This document shows positions 36,601 through 49,400 of a stretch of 64,000 nt of DNA, piece by piece. The stretch's first letter is position 1. Every line of letters starts with the position of its first letter. The DNA comes from Montifringilla adamsi (taxonomy: Eukaryota > Chordata > Aves > Passeriformes > Passeridae), in NCBI GenBank assembly GCA_017590115.1, contig JAGGNK010006482.1, positions 62,001 to 126,000 on the forward strand, in the 5' to 3' direction. A model generated the notes under the pieces. It did not search any database, had not been told where the DNA came from, and was given only the letters and a program-made list of their open reading frames with translations. The position numbers and the translations under genes are program-made.

Positions 36601-39600
36601 AGAAGACATCTCTTTAGGTAACACAGAATGCTCTGTGCACCCCCAGAGCAAATGGCAGTGCCATTTTTTGACTCAGATCTGTGGCACTTCAGACAGCGTT
36701 ATCACCTGGGCCTGATGCTGCACAGAGAAAATGCTGTCCCTGCTGTGAAGTTTATGCTCTTAACACAATAAGCAATGAGGCAAGCAGGCAGATGTTTGGA
36801 TGAGCACAAGGAAAGCTGTACTGGTTTTGCTCTGTCATTCCTCTGGTGGATGAGAGCATGTGCCACAGAAGAATCAGTTCCCACAGGTGGGACAAGCTCA
36901 TATTGTCCTCTTAAATCTCTGATAATCATTCTGCATGGAAGACAGATCCAGTGGCATTCAGGTGGAGTACAGACACTTTTCAGCTCCTTGGAAACAGCAA
37001 ATTCTGAAAATTAACCAAAAATACCAGTTCCATTCTGCATTCAGTCTTAAATCAATCTCTCTGGCATTAAGGAATGGACTCCCAGCAATTGCTATGAATA
37101 AAGCATGCCTTTTCACCATTCTTCAAGGCAAATTACAAGCAGTGCTCACATCAAACTGCAAGAGAAAGGACACAGCACCCTGGAAGAGATGCCTGATCTC
37201 TCTAACCTGGGAGTGCACATCAATAACACAGCTGAGAACACTGAAATTCACGCCCACGACTACCACAGGACAAGCTGAGCCCGAGGACCTTGTTCTAACA
37301 AATCCCACCCTGCTCACACCCCATACCCCAGCCCTGAGGGGACACATTCCCGTTCCCCCTGCACTCAGCAAGGACTGGCTGACAACCTGCACTTGGACAT
37401 CTTTCACTTTTCCAGCCCCATCTTTCAGCCTGGGGATGAGGTGCTGACACAGAAGGGCTCAAAGACTCATCTCAGGTCTGTTTTTCACTCTGCCTGCTAG
37501 CCTCAGATAGCATTAACCTTTGTCAGTCAAGCTGCCTGACAGCCACAAAAAGGTCAACCCAGATTTCAGCATCAAAGCACCTCATCACTGAGAGGTCAGC
37601 AGATGACTTTCCTGTCCTCATACTGCCACCACTTGAAGCAGGCACACCATTAGCAAGCAGACCCAAACCCTTGGTTCCAGCACAAATACTATCCCACAAC
37701 AGCACTACCGAGACAGCATTTCCAAAATCAGGTGTTAGGAAGTGTCAAAATTAAGACTTGACTGATTTAAGTGGTTGGCTTCCACATGTGTACTGTAATA
37801 ATTTGTCATAGGAACACTGCCCCAGGTCCTCCTGCCTTTCAAGTACTTTGATTTCTTTGGCATAGGGCTACCACTTTTATACATCACCAATATCCAAACC
37901 CAGTTCTCTCTCCTTCCCTCTCAGTTTTCCACACTGACCTGTAAGCACTGACAAAAGACAGGGAGGAAGCTCTGAAGCAACAGAATACACTTCTCCAAGG
38001 CAGCACTCAACTCATTGAGAGGCAAATTCATCCTTTTTATTTTACGCTACCATCAGTCACTGCTCACACACTGCAGGAAGGATGCCTCCTTCCCCAGTGG
38101 AGCTGTGGTTCATGCTCACATCACATCCTTGCCAGGCTCCTAATGAGGAGGCAGCTCACACATCTTTCAGCTCCTTGCCACAAACGGTCAAGACTCCATG
38201 GGCAGGGCTGGAATGAGGGAGAGGGAGGGTCTGGTAGCAGATACCCAGCATGAAGCAACAGCTACACCCCCTCTGCTAGGCAGGGGTCCCTTTGAGCATC
38301 CCAAATTCCCTCTGAGAGACCACATTAGAGCAGCAGAGCAGACAAAGGCCACCAGCAGCATCCAGCACATGAGGAGGTGCAGGGGCAGAAGAAAAGCTCT
38401 GGCAATGCCTGCATGCTGCCAGTACCATGGTAAGTAAGCACAAAGGCAGGAGGTAGTTGAGAGTAACTTTGACAGGGCTGGATTCAACATCAGGACAGCA
38501 GGGAAGCTGTGATAATTAGAGCCAGCCTCAGGTAGGAACACACATGCACACACTACTCTGCAAAGCTGTGCTGGCTCTTTTTTTACTACTGCTGCCCAAT
38601 TCTTTCAGCTTTGTCTACTGTAGATGTGACAGCCTCCAATTCTGGGCTTCAGAGGGCTGTGCCCATGTTATTTGTATACAGCAAATCCATCCTCAGCACC
38701 TCTTTTGGGGGTTTAGGATTCACTTCTGTTCTGTAGAATGGAAATCTGAACTAATGCTGGGAGTGGGAGATGGAAGAAGAGACAGGCACCCACGACAGAG
38801 TCTCATGACAGCAAAATAGTCTTGGAGTTAATAAATACACCCTGCAGAAGCAAAGCAAAACAAAGACAAACTATGGAGTGGGTGGTCTGGGCTCTGCTGC
38901 ACTCACAAGACTGCAAGACAGAATTGTGACCAATCTCTGCAGCAGAGGCACAGCTGAGGAGCAGCAGGAGGACAACAGCAGCACCTGACTGGGAGCAGGG
39001 CTCCAGCACAGCACTGAACTGCCACACAGGCACCACAGTCCAGGTCAGCAGGGTAGGATGATCTCACATCCCTTGGGACCACTGATTCACACTCACCTCC
39101 ATCCCAAATAGTCACAAATACAACACTAACACATCCTCAGAAAGAGTTATTTAGCCTGGGTTTCCCCAGCACTCAATGCTCTGTCCTCACAAGGTCACGA
39201 AATCACAGTGTCATTTGGCTGAGAAAAAAAATCAGCACACCCCAAAAATATTCATGGGATGTTGCACAGGAACTGCAGGCTTCAGGGATCTGCTCTCTTC
39301 CACCTCGGCACAGAGCTCTGTGCTCAATACAGGCGCCTCTGCTCTGCAGCAAGGACTCCCACCAACACCCCAGCTCCAAAAAGGACAGTCCTCACTTACA
39401 CTGCTGTGAGTGAGTGCAAACCACTGGAAACAGGGAATTGCAGAAGGCAGTAAAAAAAGTGAGGCCAAGATTTTGGCTCCACTGCCCTCAGGGAAGCAGT
39501 TGCCACTGGGCACCCAGGACCAGCAGAAAAGAAAGCTGGACTTGCACGGCTTTTCTGCTTGTCGAAGGCAGACACAGAGACTACAGCCCAGGAACAGGAG

Positions 39601-42600
39601 AAAGGAGAAGCATGTCTGCATCTCAGAAAGACACATATTCAAGTGCTGCTCCAGCACATCACAGCCTTGCTGTTTACACTCACACCAGAATAATTAGAGC
39701 AGCCACTGTTAAATAGCTAACAACTTCACCACCAATTCTCTGAACAGTACTGAAGAATTCATCACAACATTTCACAGCCACCACTCTGCAGAAACACCGA
39801 AATCACCCTAGACACAAGCAGCCTAAATTCATCCCACAGAGATTCTAACAAAAAGAACTGCAACTATTTCAGCTGTACTCACCCAAAAGTAACCAGGGCA
39901 GCAACCCAAAAGAAACAAGTCCTCAACAAACCACACCTTATGCACAAAGCATGACTCAGCTCACGCACTGAGTGCCATCAAGAAATAAAACACAAGGGTT
40001 TATACTTGGCCAGGTTCACTCCCTAAACCAGCAGCTTTGTGGGATATGAAGCTCCCAGCTGCCACACGACAGCCCTGCCTTTCAGCTGCCAGCCTCAGCC
40101 CACAGAGAAGCTGTGTCCTCGAAAGGGTTTGGGCTTTCAGGAGAACTTCCCCATCCAGGGACACCAGCACCTGAAAACAACAAAACTTCTGCAGTGTCAG
40201 GGACTTGACAATTTCTCCAGTGCCAGGCACTTGACATAAGACATTTGTACTTCTCCCTCTGTTTATATCCATATCACTTGTGCCAAAACTATAAAATAAA
40301 GTGAATATCTAATATATAAAATAGGAATGAATATATAAAATACATAATAAAACTGAAGAGTGCAATGAAACATGAAAATCTTTCTAAAAACGTAAACCAG
40401 TAGAAGTGACCAACAAATCCAGACTGCAAATTTCTAAGCAAGTTAGAACTGCAAGTTCTGCAGTCCTTGACTGCACCTCAGCATCAATGACACAGTCTAT
40501 AAAATCTGTTTTTGTGATTAAGGATTCAATCCATAAAGTCACCACCTGTGGCCAAATACACAAGCCTGAGAACCGCCCCTGTTTCTGAAGGGCTGGAACA
40601 CATGTACTCACACCTCTGCCACCACCACCACAAATCAACAGCCACCCTCCCACTCATGGATGAAAATCACTGCGGCTCCTTCCCACCACACCATCTTTCA
40701 GATGAGTATCCTTCTCCAGTTTATCAGTTCTTAGGATCTGTTCTCTTTAGAAGGCTTCAGACACTTTTCTCCAGCCATGCTAAGCTTAACCACTGTCTTA
40801 ATTAAAACAACATGCTTGACCATGTGGCATTTTTTTGTATTATCCACTTACCAGCTGTACCTGACACTTTATCCATCACAAATATCCCTAACCAACCTTC
40901 AGACCTGCCTTGATGACTGCATTGTGTCAACAACTGCTTTGCACACTTCAGTCATTCCCACAGCCAACCACACACATTCCTTTTTCAACCACGTAATTTT
41001 GGTGACTGGGTCACCTTCCTCCATGCTGGATGTTTGCTTCTTAAAGCAAGTGACATCCCATGCCCCTCACCAAAAAAAAAGAAAAGAAAAAAATACTGAA
41101 AATCAGAGGAGCAACCATGAAGACAAAGACATAAGAGGAAGAATTTTCACAAAGGTTACTGAATATGTGGTTGTCCTCAGAGGGGTCTGCTTTGCTACAG
41201 TTCAAGACACTAGCCAAGAACATTTTATCTCATACCAACTCTGTACTTGGCTTTTAGGCCGACAGCTCAGGCCTTGCTTTCATCCCAAAGATGAAGGGGT
41301 AACTTGCTTCCTTGCTCTTTCTCAGCAAAGGGATGGCTCAGCTGCAGCAGTGGCAGGGCTGAATAGCAGAAAGCATCTGCCAGAGGCTGTGCAGGAGAAG
41401 TCTTCCCCCACCCTAAGTTAGAGGTAAAAACCCACCCAAAAATCCTGCCTCACCATCCTCCTTCCCACTCAGGAGAGCTCCTGCTATGGGCTGATGCTGC
41501 CCAGAGCTGGGCTCTGCTGCTGACTCCACACAAACCAATTCACCTGCTTGTGTTGCTTCACTCGGCATCCTCACAGGGCCCTGGAACCGAAGGAGATCTC
41601 TCACACAGGCAGAACCTGCCTCCCCCTACACCCAGCATTTGTCAGGGCTTTGAGCAGCTGAACAGACCCATCCACCTGTGCTTTAGGGCACCAAAGGGTG
41701 TCCTCTCTCCAGACATCTCCCCAAGGCAGACTAATTGCATATATTGATTTCACATCCTACCAAACTGCCTTCCACAGCTCCAGCACTGACAAAATCCTCA
41801 CACTGAGCTCTTCACCAACACACAGCCCTTCTCCACTAGCTTGGTGTGCCTGGATTTATCCTCTCTGCCCCTCAGCCAGGCAGATACCTCCTCTGGAAAC
41901 CAAAGTAAGCCTGCTAGAAGCCATCCGGCAACCTCAGCCTTTTCCTGAAGCCTCTTACACAAGAAATTTCTCCTTTCCCTGTCCCTAGGTAGCAACGACC
42001 CTATAAAGGCTCTTCTAAGGGTCAGCATTGACATTGAAAAGAAGATTTGGCTTTCAGACAGAACTGTTCTTTCCATAGTTCATCAGTGGTACAAATACAG
42101 GGTTAAAACATCCTTCAGTAACTTCAGGAAAGAAATATCAGCAAAAAGAGATGCTCCACTCTGCAAGCAGAGCCTTGGCTGAAGCACAGTGACACAGCAC
42201 AGTGCCACCTCTTCACACCCAGCCAAGGTCTAAAACACAGAAATTTTTGTCGTGACCACTGCCTAAATAGCGCTTCTTGCTCCAGCAAAGAGAGCACTGT
42301 GACACCATCCTTCCAGACATCCCCTCTGCTGCAGGCTGAGCACATCCCTCCTGCAGCCACCCCACAAGAGCCCAACAGGGGAAGGGAAATCCCACAACCC
42401 TTTCTCAGCAAAAGAAAAGCTGGGCCTTGAAAGTCTAGCTAGTGCAAGGACAATTAATTGTATGAGGCAAAGATTTTAGGGTTTAATGAACACATTAATT
42501 AGAGAGCACAGAGCAGCACAGCACAGGTTTGAAAGCTGTGGCAGAAGTACAGCACCTTCTGGCTGTGTAAAGTGAAGGGGAAACTCACTGCTCTGAGGCA

Positions 42601-43479
42601 GTGCCAGGACAGGGGAGGTCCCCTGGCAGCTTCACTCCAGAAGCACCTGGATGGGCAGCTCTGCCCACCTTCTATGAGCCAGGAGCTGTCCCGGCAGCAC
42701 TCACACGTACCCCACTCCAACCCACAACTCTTGGAGAAATAGCTGGAGACAGCTCCAGACAGAAGGAACTTCACACCAGCGAACACAGCTTCCCTGAAGG
42801 AAAGAAATCTGTTGGGACCCAGTGGACTGGCACTGTGACTTAAAGCCCAGCCTCCAGACCATATCAACCCATGGCATGCCTGAACTCCATGCTGGAATGA
42901 GAAGAGTCTGGTGCTTATGCTCCTGGTTGCTAAGATCTGACTTTCTCCAGGCAAAAGTCAAGGGAGCAAGCCCAGGAAAGCAAATTTATTGCTCTGCCTG
43001 GAGTTTAATCCCATTCACAGCAGACACCCCAGGCCACGCACAGGGCTCACACAGCAAACCATGCACAGGACATGCTGCAGCACAGCCCCAGCACGCTGGC
43101 TTTGGATCTTCTCTTCAAGCAACTTCGAGATAGCGGCTCTCTGCTCGCCTTATCCACTTTCGAAAGCAACACTTCAAAGCCATCCCGTGTCAAACTCCAG
43201 AACAAACTGAAGCTGCCAGAGATGCCTCACAGGGAGGAAGTTAACACATGATGGGAAGATTAATGTGGAATTGCAGACTACTGTAAGCAGAAAAGAACAG
43301 CTTCCTAGTAAACAAAACCCTCTCCATTAAGTCACACCTACAACAGAACGGTAATTTTACCTTCATCAGAGCAGCTGAAGAAAGTGGTATCATTGCAGGA
43401 TCAGCAGCTCTCCTTGTTCACAGCACACAGGCCATCGGGAGCTGCAGTTACTGTCCCTCAGAGCCAAGGCAAGCAGAAA

Positions 43480-44050
43480 GGAAGATAAGCCCCCCTCACG
43501 CCGGCCTGGCTGCCAGGTGTGTGCTCCGAGACACGGCCGGGGCACGACAGCTCAGCCCACGGCACCCACCACGAGAAAACCCAAACTCTGAGGAGCCCAG
43601 GCTGATCCCAAGGGCAGCAAGGAGCGTTAGGAAGCCGTGACAAACCTGCACGGAGCTCACCGCACTTCTTACCTCCTTCTCTGCCCCTTCGAGAAAAGGG
43701 CGAGAGAAGGCTGGCACTGCTCGAACTGCTCAAACCCCAGCTTTCGGAAGGATTTTATTTTTTCCCATTTATTTTTGAGCTCGGTAAAACCATCACCTCC
43801 GGGGCTGCAGCTGCCGGGAGCATCCCCGGCCGCACCGCGGCGGCGGCTCCCGCAGCTCGGGGGATGCGGCGGCCGCCCGTGTCCACCCGCGCCGACCACC
43901 GGATCCCACCCGCGTGCCCTCCACCGCCGCCGCGACGCTGCCCGCGGGCTGTCCCCCCAGCGCGGCACTCGTGGCCGGCTGCCGAGGGGCTCGCAGCGCG
44001 GGGGGCTTGGTTCGCGGTGGTCGCCCCGTGGCCGGTGGGATTTGGGGCAA
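43480..44050 (-). promoter_or_regulatory. CAMKK1: CpG island, probable CAMKK1 promoter
   Basis: CpG density rises sharply here, peaking between about 43800 and 44040 with many GCGG/CCGC strings. No TATA box is evident. Vertebrate CAMKK1 has a non-coding first exon, and this is the only strong island between the CAMKK1 start-codon exon and P2RX1, so it is the best promoter candidate. CpG-island promoters are usually dispersed in start site and often fire both ways. The assignment is by position and composition, not by homology. Confidence 0.6.
43673..43990 (-). other. CAMKK1: candidate non-coding exon 1 of CAMKK1
   Basis: On the minus strand the island is followed by a near-consensus donor, AAGGAG|GTAAGAAG, with the last exon base at 43673. 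A weaker alternative donor, CCGGAG|GTGATG, has its last exon base at 43797. Either could be spliced to the acceptor at 5467. The transcription start is not determinable from sequence, so the right end is only a guess within the GC-rich core. Upstream ATGs occur in it, for instance in GGGGATGCTC. Confidence 0.4.
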
Positions 44051-44103
44051 AAAGAAAAAAAAAAAAACCAAACAAACAAAAAAAAAACCGAACAAACCAA
44101 AAC

Positions 44104-44140
<37 letters not shown>
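44049..44140. repeat. A-rich tract followed by a 34-T homopolymer
   Basis: A-runs of 13 and 10 bases separated by ACC/AAC units are followed after CGCC by 34 consecutive T (44107-44140). The A and T blocks are complementary and could fold back. The tract abuts the GC-rich island on one side and a CR1 piece lies 76 bases away on the other. Homopolymer length is uncertain in any assembly. Confidence 0.9.
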
Positions 44141-44216
44141 CCGGTGGCGTGTGGTGTCCAGCCAGAAGCACATCTGGGGTGCGCGCTTTTGGGTGAAAAC
44201 ACAGGGCTTTTTGCTA

Positions 44217-44395
44217 ATCACAGAATCAGTGATGTTGGGAAAGACCTCTGAGGTCGTCGCGTCCAGCCTGTGACAGAACAGAACACTGAGAGCCGCGTCT
44301 AGGGAAAATGATTCCCCCATCTCCCTGGGCAGCTCCTTCCAATGCCTAATCAGCCTTTCTGCGAAGAAATTCTCCCTAAATACTCCATAACATGT
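44217..44395 (-). mobile_element. CR1 LINE fragment, 3' end (minus orientation)
   Basis: The piece shows the reverse complement of the CR1 terminus: AATCACAGAATCAGTGATG, TTGGGAAAGACCTCTGAGG, a TCGTCGCGTCCAGCC segment, CTCCCTGGGCAGCTCCTTCC and TGCGAAGAAATTCTCCCTAA. It is 5'-truncated and non-coding. It retains several CpGs, consistent with lying within or beside an unmethylated island. Confidence 0.9.
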
Positions 44396-44510
44396 ACGAT
44401 CAGGGACGGTGGCACTGCCGTGGTGGGAGCGGAGGGCCCGCCGGCCCCGAGCGGAGGGAGGCAGCGTGAGGAGCCCAGGGTCCCGCACACGGCTGTCCCC
44501 TCATCCAGGC
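44396..44510. promoter_or_regulatory. second CpG-rich patch beyond the CR1 insertion
   Basis: CpG density is high again from about 44396 to 44510 (for example GGCCCGCCGGCCCCGAGCGG). The simplest reading is that this is the outer part of the CAMKK1 island, cut off from the core by the poly(T) tract and the CR1 piece. It could instead be an upstream alternative first exon. Confidence 0.35.
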
Positions 44511-45685
44511 TCTGTCTCTAGAGGAGTAACACCCAACCCTGACCACATACACTTGCTCAAATCTTGCAGCAACTTGCAAGTCTTGCACACCAACTAATCC
44601 CACTGCTGTTCTTCAAGGAATTCCTACAAGCAGATGCCTTCTTCGGTTTGGCTCATATTTTGGCTTTATTTTTCCCTCCCACTCTCTTTTACCTTCTTCA
44701 TTCGTGGTGGACTGTACCCCTGGGTTGAGGGGTTCCCACTGCACCCAGCAGTGAAGCGTTTGCAGTGGGATTCTTGAAGATGTTGATTTTGTGACAAGTG
44801 ACTTGTGGCAGGGCTCACTGGGTTCTGCTGTGACTCCAGTCACAGTCAGGGTCCCCGCCAGGAATCTTGGATTTAGCCGGAGAGCTAAATGGATTAAATC
44901 CACATCCTGACTCAACCCACTGCAGACTGCTGCTCCTTCCTGCTGTGACAACAAGCAGATAGAAATGCCTGTGCCTGCTTCCAGTGAGTCTCAAATAATC
45001 CTCTGCTTTGGAAACAAATTAATTCCTTACCATGGGTTTCAGAACTCAAAATAACACATAATAATGCATCTTGTGGTTTACTACCAACTTTTTAATGTTA
45101 AATAAGCTTCCCCTGTTGTCACTCTGTTGAGAGAAGTACCAAAATGTAATTAAGAGGCACTATTCATTAAAACAGCAGTGTCATCTTGTAAGCCTGGCAA
45201 AGAGCATAATTTTTTTCATTTACTTATTCTATGGGTATAGTTCTGGTAGCCAGCTATAGCCTGCTGCTATTTGCTATGTTCATCCAAGTCTTACTTTTCC
45301 TGCAGAAATGTGCTTTGTCACCCTGGCTGGTCACAGGCAGCTGAGCAACTCTCTACAGATGAACAGGTTTATTCAGTGCTAATGCCCTTTCACTTCCATC
45401 TAAAATATTTGTGCATTCTCTTTGCCAATTTTCAGTCAAAACCACTTGGAATTGAAATGTTATGTGCTTCAAATCTTGACTACTAAAGAGCTGCTACATT
45501 CAGTGAAATGATCCCTGTTAGAAAGCTACAAAGGGTTGTGTTTTCAGCTCATCACAGAGAAAACCCAGCAGAGATCTCCCATGAGCAGGAAGCACTGGGG
45601 CAGTGAAGGGCTCTTGGGGCAGGCGAACTGCAGCATGATAACCAGTGAGAGGATGGCAGAGCCTGCTGCATTTTAGGATAACCAA

Positions 45686-45790
45686 AACATGTAGATGTGG
45701 CCCTTAGGGACATGGTTTAGTGTCAGTGTTGGGTTTGTGGTTGGACTTGATCTCAGAGGTGTTTTCCAACCAAAATGATTCTGTTATTGT
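45686..45790 (+). mobile_element. CR1 LINE 3' tail (plus orientation)
   Basis: The segment reads ATGTAGATGTGGCCCTTAGG, GACATGGTTTAGTGTCAGTG, GGTTGGACTTGATCTCAGAG, GTGTTTTCCAACC and AATGATTCTGTTATTGTCAC. This is the CR1 3' end in sense orientation, finishing in a decayed terminal octamer repeat. Confidence 0.88.
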
Positions 45791-46408
45791 CACAGCACAG
45801 CAGAGCCCCATCTCCTTGAATGTGTGCTTCCAAAGCTGCTGTTGTCTTCCAGCAGCTCCGGATGTTAGCTAATGACAGCAATTAGACATCATCTCAAGGC
45901 AGCCAGCAGCCTGAGCTCCTGGGCTGTGTGTTTGTCTTGGTGAACTCCTGGGAAAAGTAAGACAAACCCATGAGCAAAAGCAAAATCTCCTCCCAGGCCT
46001 GAGTGAAAGCCCCAGCAAACTCCTTCTTGGCTGTCTTGGGAGTAAGTGCCCACCACCCATGAATGCACCTGTGCCTGTGGAGGGACTGTGCTCCTGTGGC
46101 TCCAGGGATGAGAGACGCTCTGAAAGACCATAACATGTAGTTGAAAACACTGACCTGATTCACAGAGGCTTTCAAGTCTATCAAGCAGGGTCTTGCTCAT
46201 GCAGGGCCAACTCAGCTTCTCCTGAGCAATGAGTGAGCCTTTCAGCCTCCTGCTCCTCTTGTCTTAATTACTGCTGAGGAGGTTTTGCAAGGGTTTCAGA
46301 AGTCATTTGGACTGATTCATTTGGCTTTGAGATGTTTATGAGATGCTGGCTGTTTAGAAAGTGCTGATATTTGTCCCCTAAGGATCTGCCTCCTTTAGCA
46401 CCAGGCCG

Positions 46409-46441
46409 TTTAAATCACCAGTGATTGATTTAAATCACCAG
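46409..46441. repeat. 13-bp direct repeat, 20-bp period
   Basis: TTTAAATCACCAG occurs at 46409-46421 and again at 46429-46441. The second copy is preceded by GA, giving a GATTTAAATC palindrome. No function is evident. Confidence 0.7.
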
Positions 46442-49400
46442 ATGTCTGAAGCACAGTTTAGCACCAGTATCAATGTTTGAAACTATCAGTTCTGGCAAAG
46501 ACTGTGAGCACTTGATTTAATGAAATAACCTGGTTGGCTCAGCTCAGAACATGCTGTTTCTTCCAGAAAACAAAAAAATCCCAAACAAATAATGTGCCTC
46601 AGCTTCCCTTTTCACCATACACAAGTGATTACATTGCAGAGCAGTTGTGGCCAGTGGAAAGAGGGTCACAGACGATGTCTCTGTGATGCTTAGACCACGA
46701 TGGCTAGAACAATGTTGAAATAAGACTTTAATATTTCTGTTCAATAATGATTGTGGTTGGTTGTTAACTGATTTTGCATGGGTTTTGGGTGCAAGGACTG
46801 AGAATGTGTTTATTTAACCTGTCCTTGAGTTACAGTCATGAGGTGAAGAGTTTATATTTCCCCAGGCATGTCACTAGTACATTTAGGTAAAAAAATATTT
46901 AAAGCCATAATTTTTTTAGGAAATCTCTTAGTGGCTCCATAAAGCGGAGCAGGATCTGTGCTTGGTGCTGGTAGGCAGAGCCCTGTTAACTGGAGCAATC
47001 CTGATTCACCCTTGCTGAGGAGCCCATCAGGTGACCAGGCTGTTGCTATATTCAGAACCCATTTGGACAGTTTTGAATTTTATGCTTTCAAAAATAAGTA
47101 AATAAAGCAATTAGAAACAAATAACAGAAGGAGAGAGCACTTCACCAAAGACAGCCAAAGATTATGGTGTGGCATAATTAACACAGGGCTGGCAGCAGGG
47201 AAAATGGGCTGTAACAACCACACTGCCCCCAGGAGAGAGGCTGCAGGCTGAGCTGCAGATGTCAAGTGCTCAAATGGCCAAGAAGCTCCTCTTGCCACCC
47301 AGCACAGTCTGGTCTCAGAATGTCCAGCTGTGGTATAGAAGGAAATAAAAGCATCCTTCAGAGCTGGGATGATATGCATGTTCCTGCCAGTCCTTCACTG
47401 TGTGTCAGCCAGAGGATTTATCCAACTGAAAACATGCTCCCACAACAAAAGAGAAAGGGAAATAGTGTAACCAGAAAGGCAAGTGCTTTTTTTAGGGAAG
47501 AATCCAAGGATGTCCTAAGAGGAGAACTGGGTTAAAAATAACAGGGAGTCTGCTCGGCCAGAGAAAGAATGAGTGGGCTTAAAGATAGGAGAGGCTGCAC
47601 AGGAAAGGAGTTATCTACTTCTTGAGTGTTACTCATTTTAATTTGCCTTGTTACATGTCTGGAAGCACCAGGTGGAAATCAGGGCTTCATTGTGCTGGGA
47701 ATTGAGCACAAACATAATGATTAAATGTTGCCAGCTCTGCAGAGATTGAAATATAATTCCTCATCTCTGCAGAATCACTAACCAGCATAATTATTGCCAA
47801 ATAAGTTTTTCTGTAATTGCTCTTCTGGAATATCTGTGCTACTTGATTTTTTTCAAAATAACCCTGCCTGAGGGAGTGAAAAGATATATCTGTACAAGGT
47901 CCAACCTAGTAGCCTTGACAGATAACAAAAGCTGGTAAGAAGCAGAAAATTCTCACTACATTTAAATCCATGTTCAAAAATTATTTGCTGTATCTTGGTT
48001 TCTCTTTCTATAAAATGGAAATAGTCACACTGCACTCATTGCTTGCTTTTGTTGTCTAACACCCATGATCAAGGCAAGAGTCCTCTGTCAAATGTTTGGA
48101 GCACTGTCATCATCACATACAAGGGCTTGTTGCTGCTGATTGTAAAGACTAGGGGTTAGCTGGATAACATACATTTTTTTCTTGTGTGTTTTCTGGGACA
48201 GTTCTTGAATTGCTGAAAGTTCCTTTTCTATTAGTTAATAACTGTGTAAAAACCAAAATGCAATCAAACAAGGAGTTAAAAAAACCCCGCAAACAACCCA
48301 ACCCTCAACTGGCCACAGCATGAATGGGAAGCAACACAGCACACTGTCATTGAAGGGGATGACCAAATCCCTTTGGGATTCTGTAACACTTCATCCTGCT
48401 GCTCAGAGGTCAGAGAGGAGCAGGACACACTGGCCACATCCTAACTGCTTCAAATGCAGTTGTTTTCTGGCCACAACACAAAGAAATTCTTCTGTCTAAG
48501 AACAGTAAATTCTCCCCTGATCCTCCGAGCAAGATCAGGTCAAGCCAAGAGGACAGGAGTATGATCCTGCTGGTCATCCATGTTTCCCCACTGGGAGCTG
48601 CAACACCAGGTATCTTAACCAGTCAGCGTTTCCATTTGTGAGGCTCTAGCTTTTAACTGTTGTGTGCTATCCTGCATTCAGTAACTTTGTGTGAGATTTG
48701 ACAAACTGGAAGGTGCTGGGAGGGGCTGGGAGCTGCAATGCTGAAGCAGAGCATCTGTGCCAAGGAAGGCTCCTCAGGGGGATGATCAGAGCAGCCCTTC
48801 CTCCTTAGTCTCCAATCTGTGACCATCACCTCCAGCCTCTATGGCAAAAGAAGGCCTGAAACAAGTGCCATGGGCTTTCTCTGCCTTTTCATACAGCAGA
48901 GGGAACCAGTGTATGTTAAAATGTGACATTGCTCAGTTTCCTCCAGACAGCCACTGCTCTGTTTGACACCCACCTGGGAGCCACAGAGCCTGGGCCCCCT
49001 GGCTTTGAGGAGGAGCTTGTTTAGGGGAAAGAATTAAAATTGCAATATCTCATTCTGCTGGTTGCAGAAATGGTGAATGAAAAGCAAAGCAAAGGGTCCC
49101 CAAAGATTGTGCATTTAAAGAAAACAAGTTAAAGACATGAAAATAAATCCTTCCATGTTTTTTTTAAAGCAGCCTTGGGACTTTTAGGGATTCCAGCTCA
49201 GAAGTTTAGAATTGCAACTAGAGGGGATCATTTACAGGTTACCTTTTTCCTGATTTTATGTTCTGCCTTTTAAATCTTCCTAGGAAAGAACAGGGACTTT
49301 GTATTACAAGCAGCTTGAAAGATTAAGCAGGCAGAAACATCCCGCAGCTCTACCTGCAGCCTTGCGTTTGTTATTTTAAGTTTCGACCGGAGATTGACCC

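Larger units (their letters stand above)
5467..43672 (-). other. CAMKK1: CAMKK1 intron 1 (about 38 kb, inferred)
   Basis: This is the stretch between the acceptor of CAMKK1 exon 2 and the donor proposed for its CpG-island first exon. I read the open frames on both strands and recognised no conserved protein; they are short, repetitive in composition and start in random contexts. Identified contents are a CR1 piece (about 9509-9770), a solo LTR (15630-16161), a second solo LTR (about 30307-30735), trinucleotide-type microsatellites near 17.66 and 28.63 kb, a GGGAT repeat near 23.68 kb, a CpG-bearing segment near 23.87 kb and two short palindromes near 11.76 and 14.44 kb. Otherwise it looks like ordinary avian intronic DNA. 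An unannotated lncRNA or alternative first exon cannot be excluded by eye. Confidence 0.55.

Noticed and set aside
40777..41421. 214-codon plus-strand open frame with a lysine-rich stretch
   Set aside because: The lysines come from an A-rich tract near 41.07 kb. I see no domain, no splice structure and no homologue that I recognise.
43793..44488. 231-codon minus-strand open frame
   Set aside because: It is built from the poly(T)/A-rich tract (long lysine and phenylalanine runs), a CR1 piece and the GC-rich island. It has no domain and no plausible start context.
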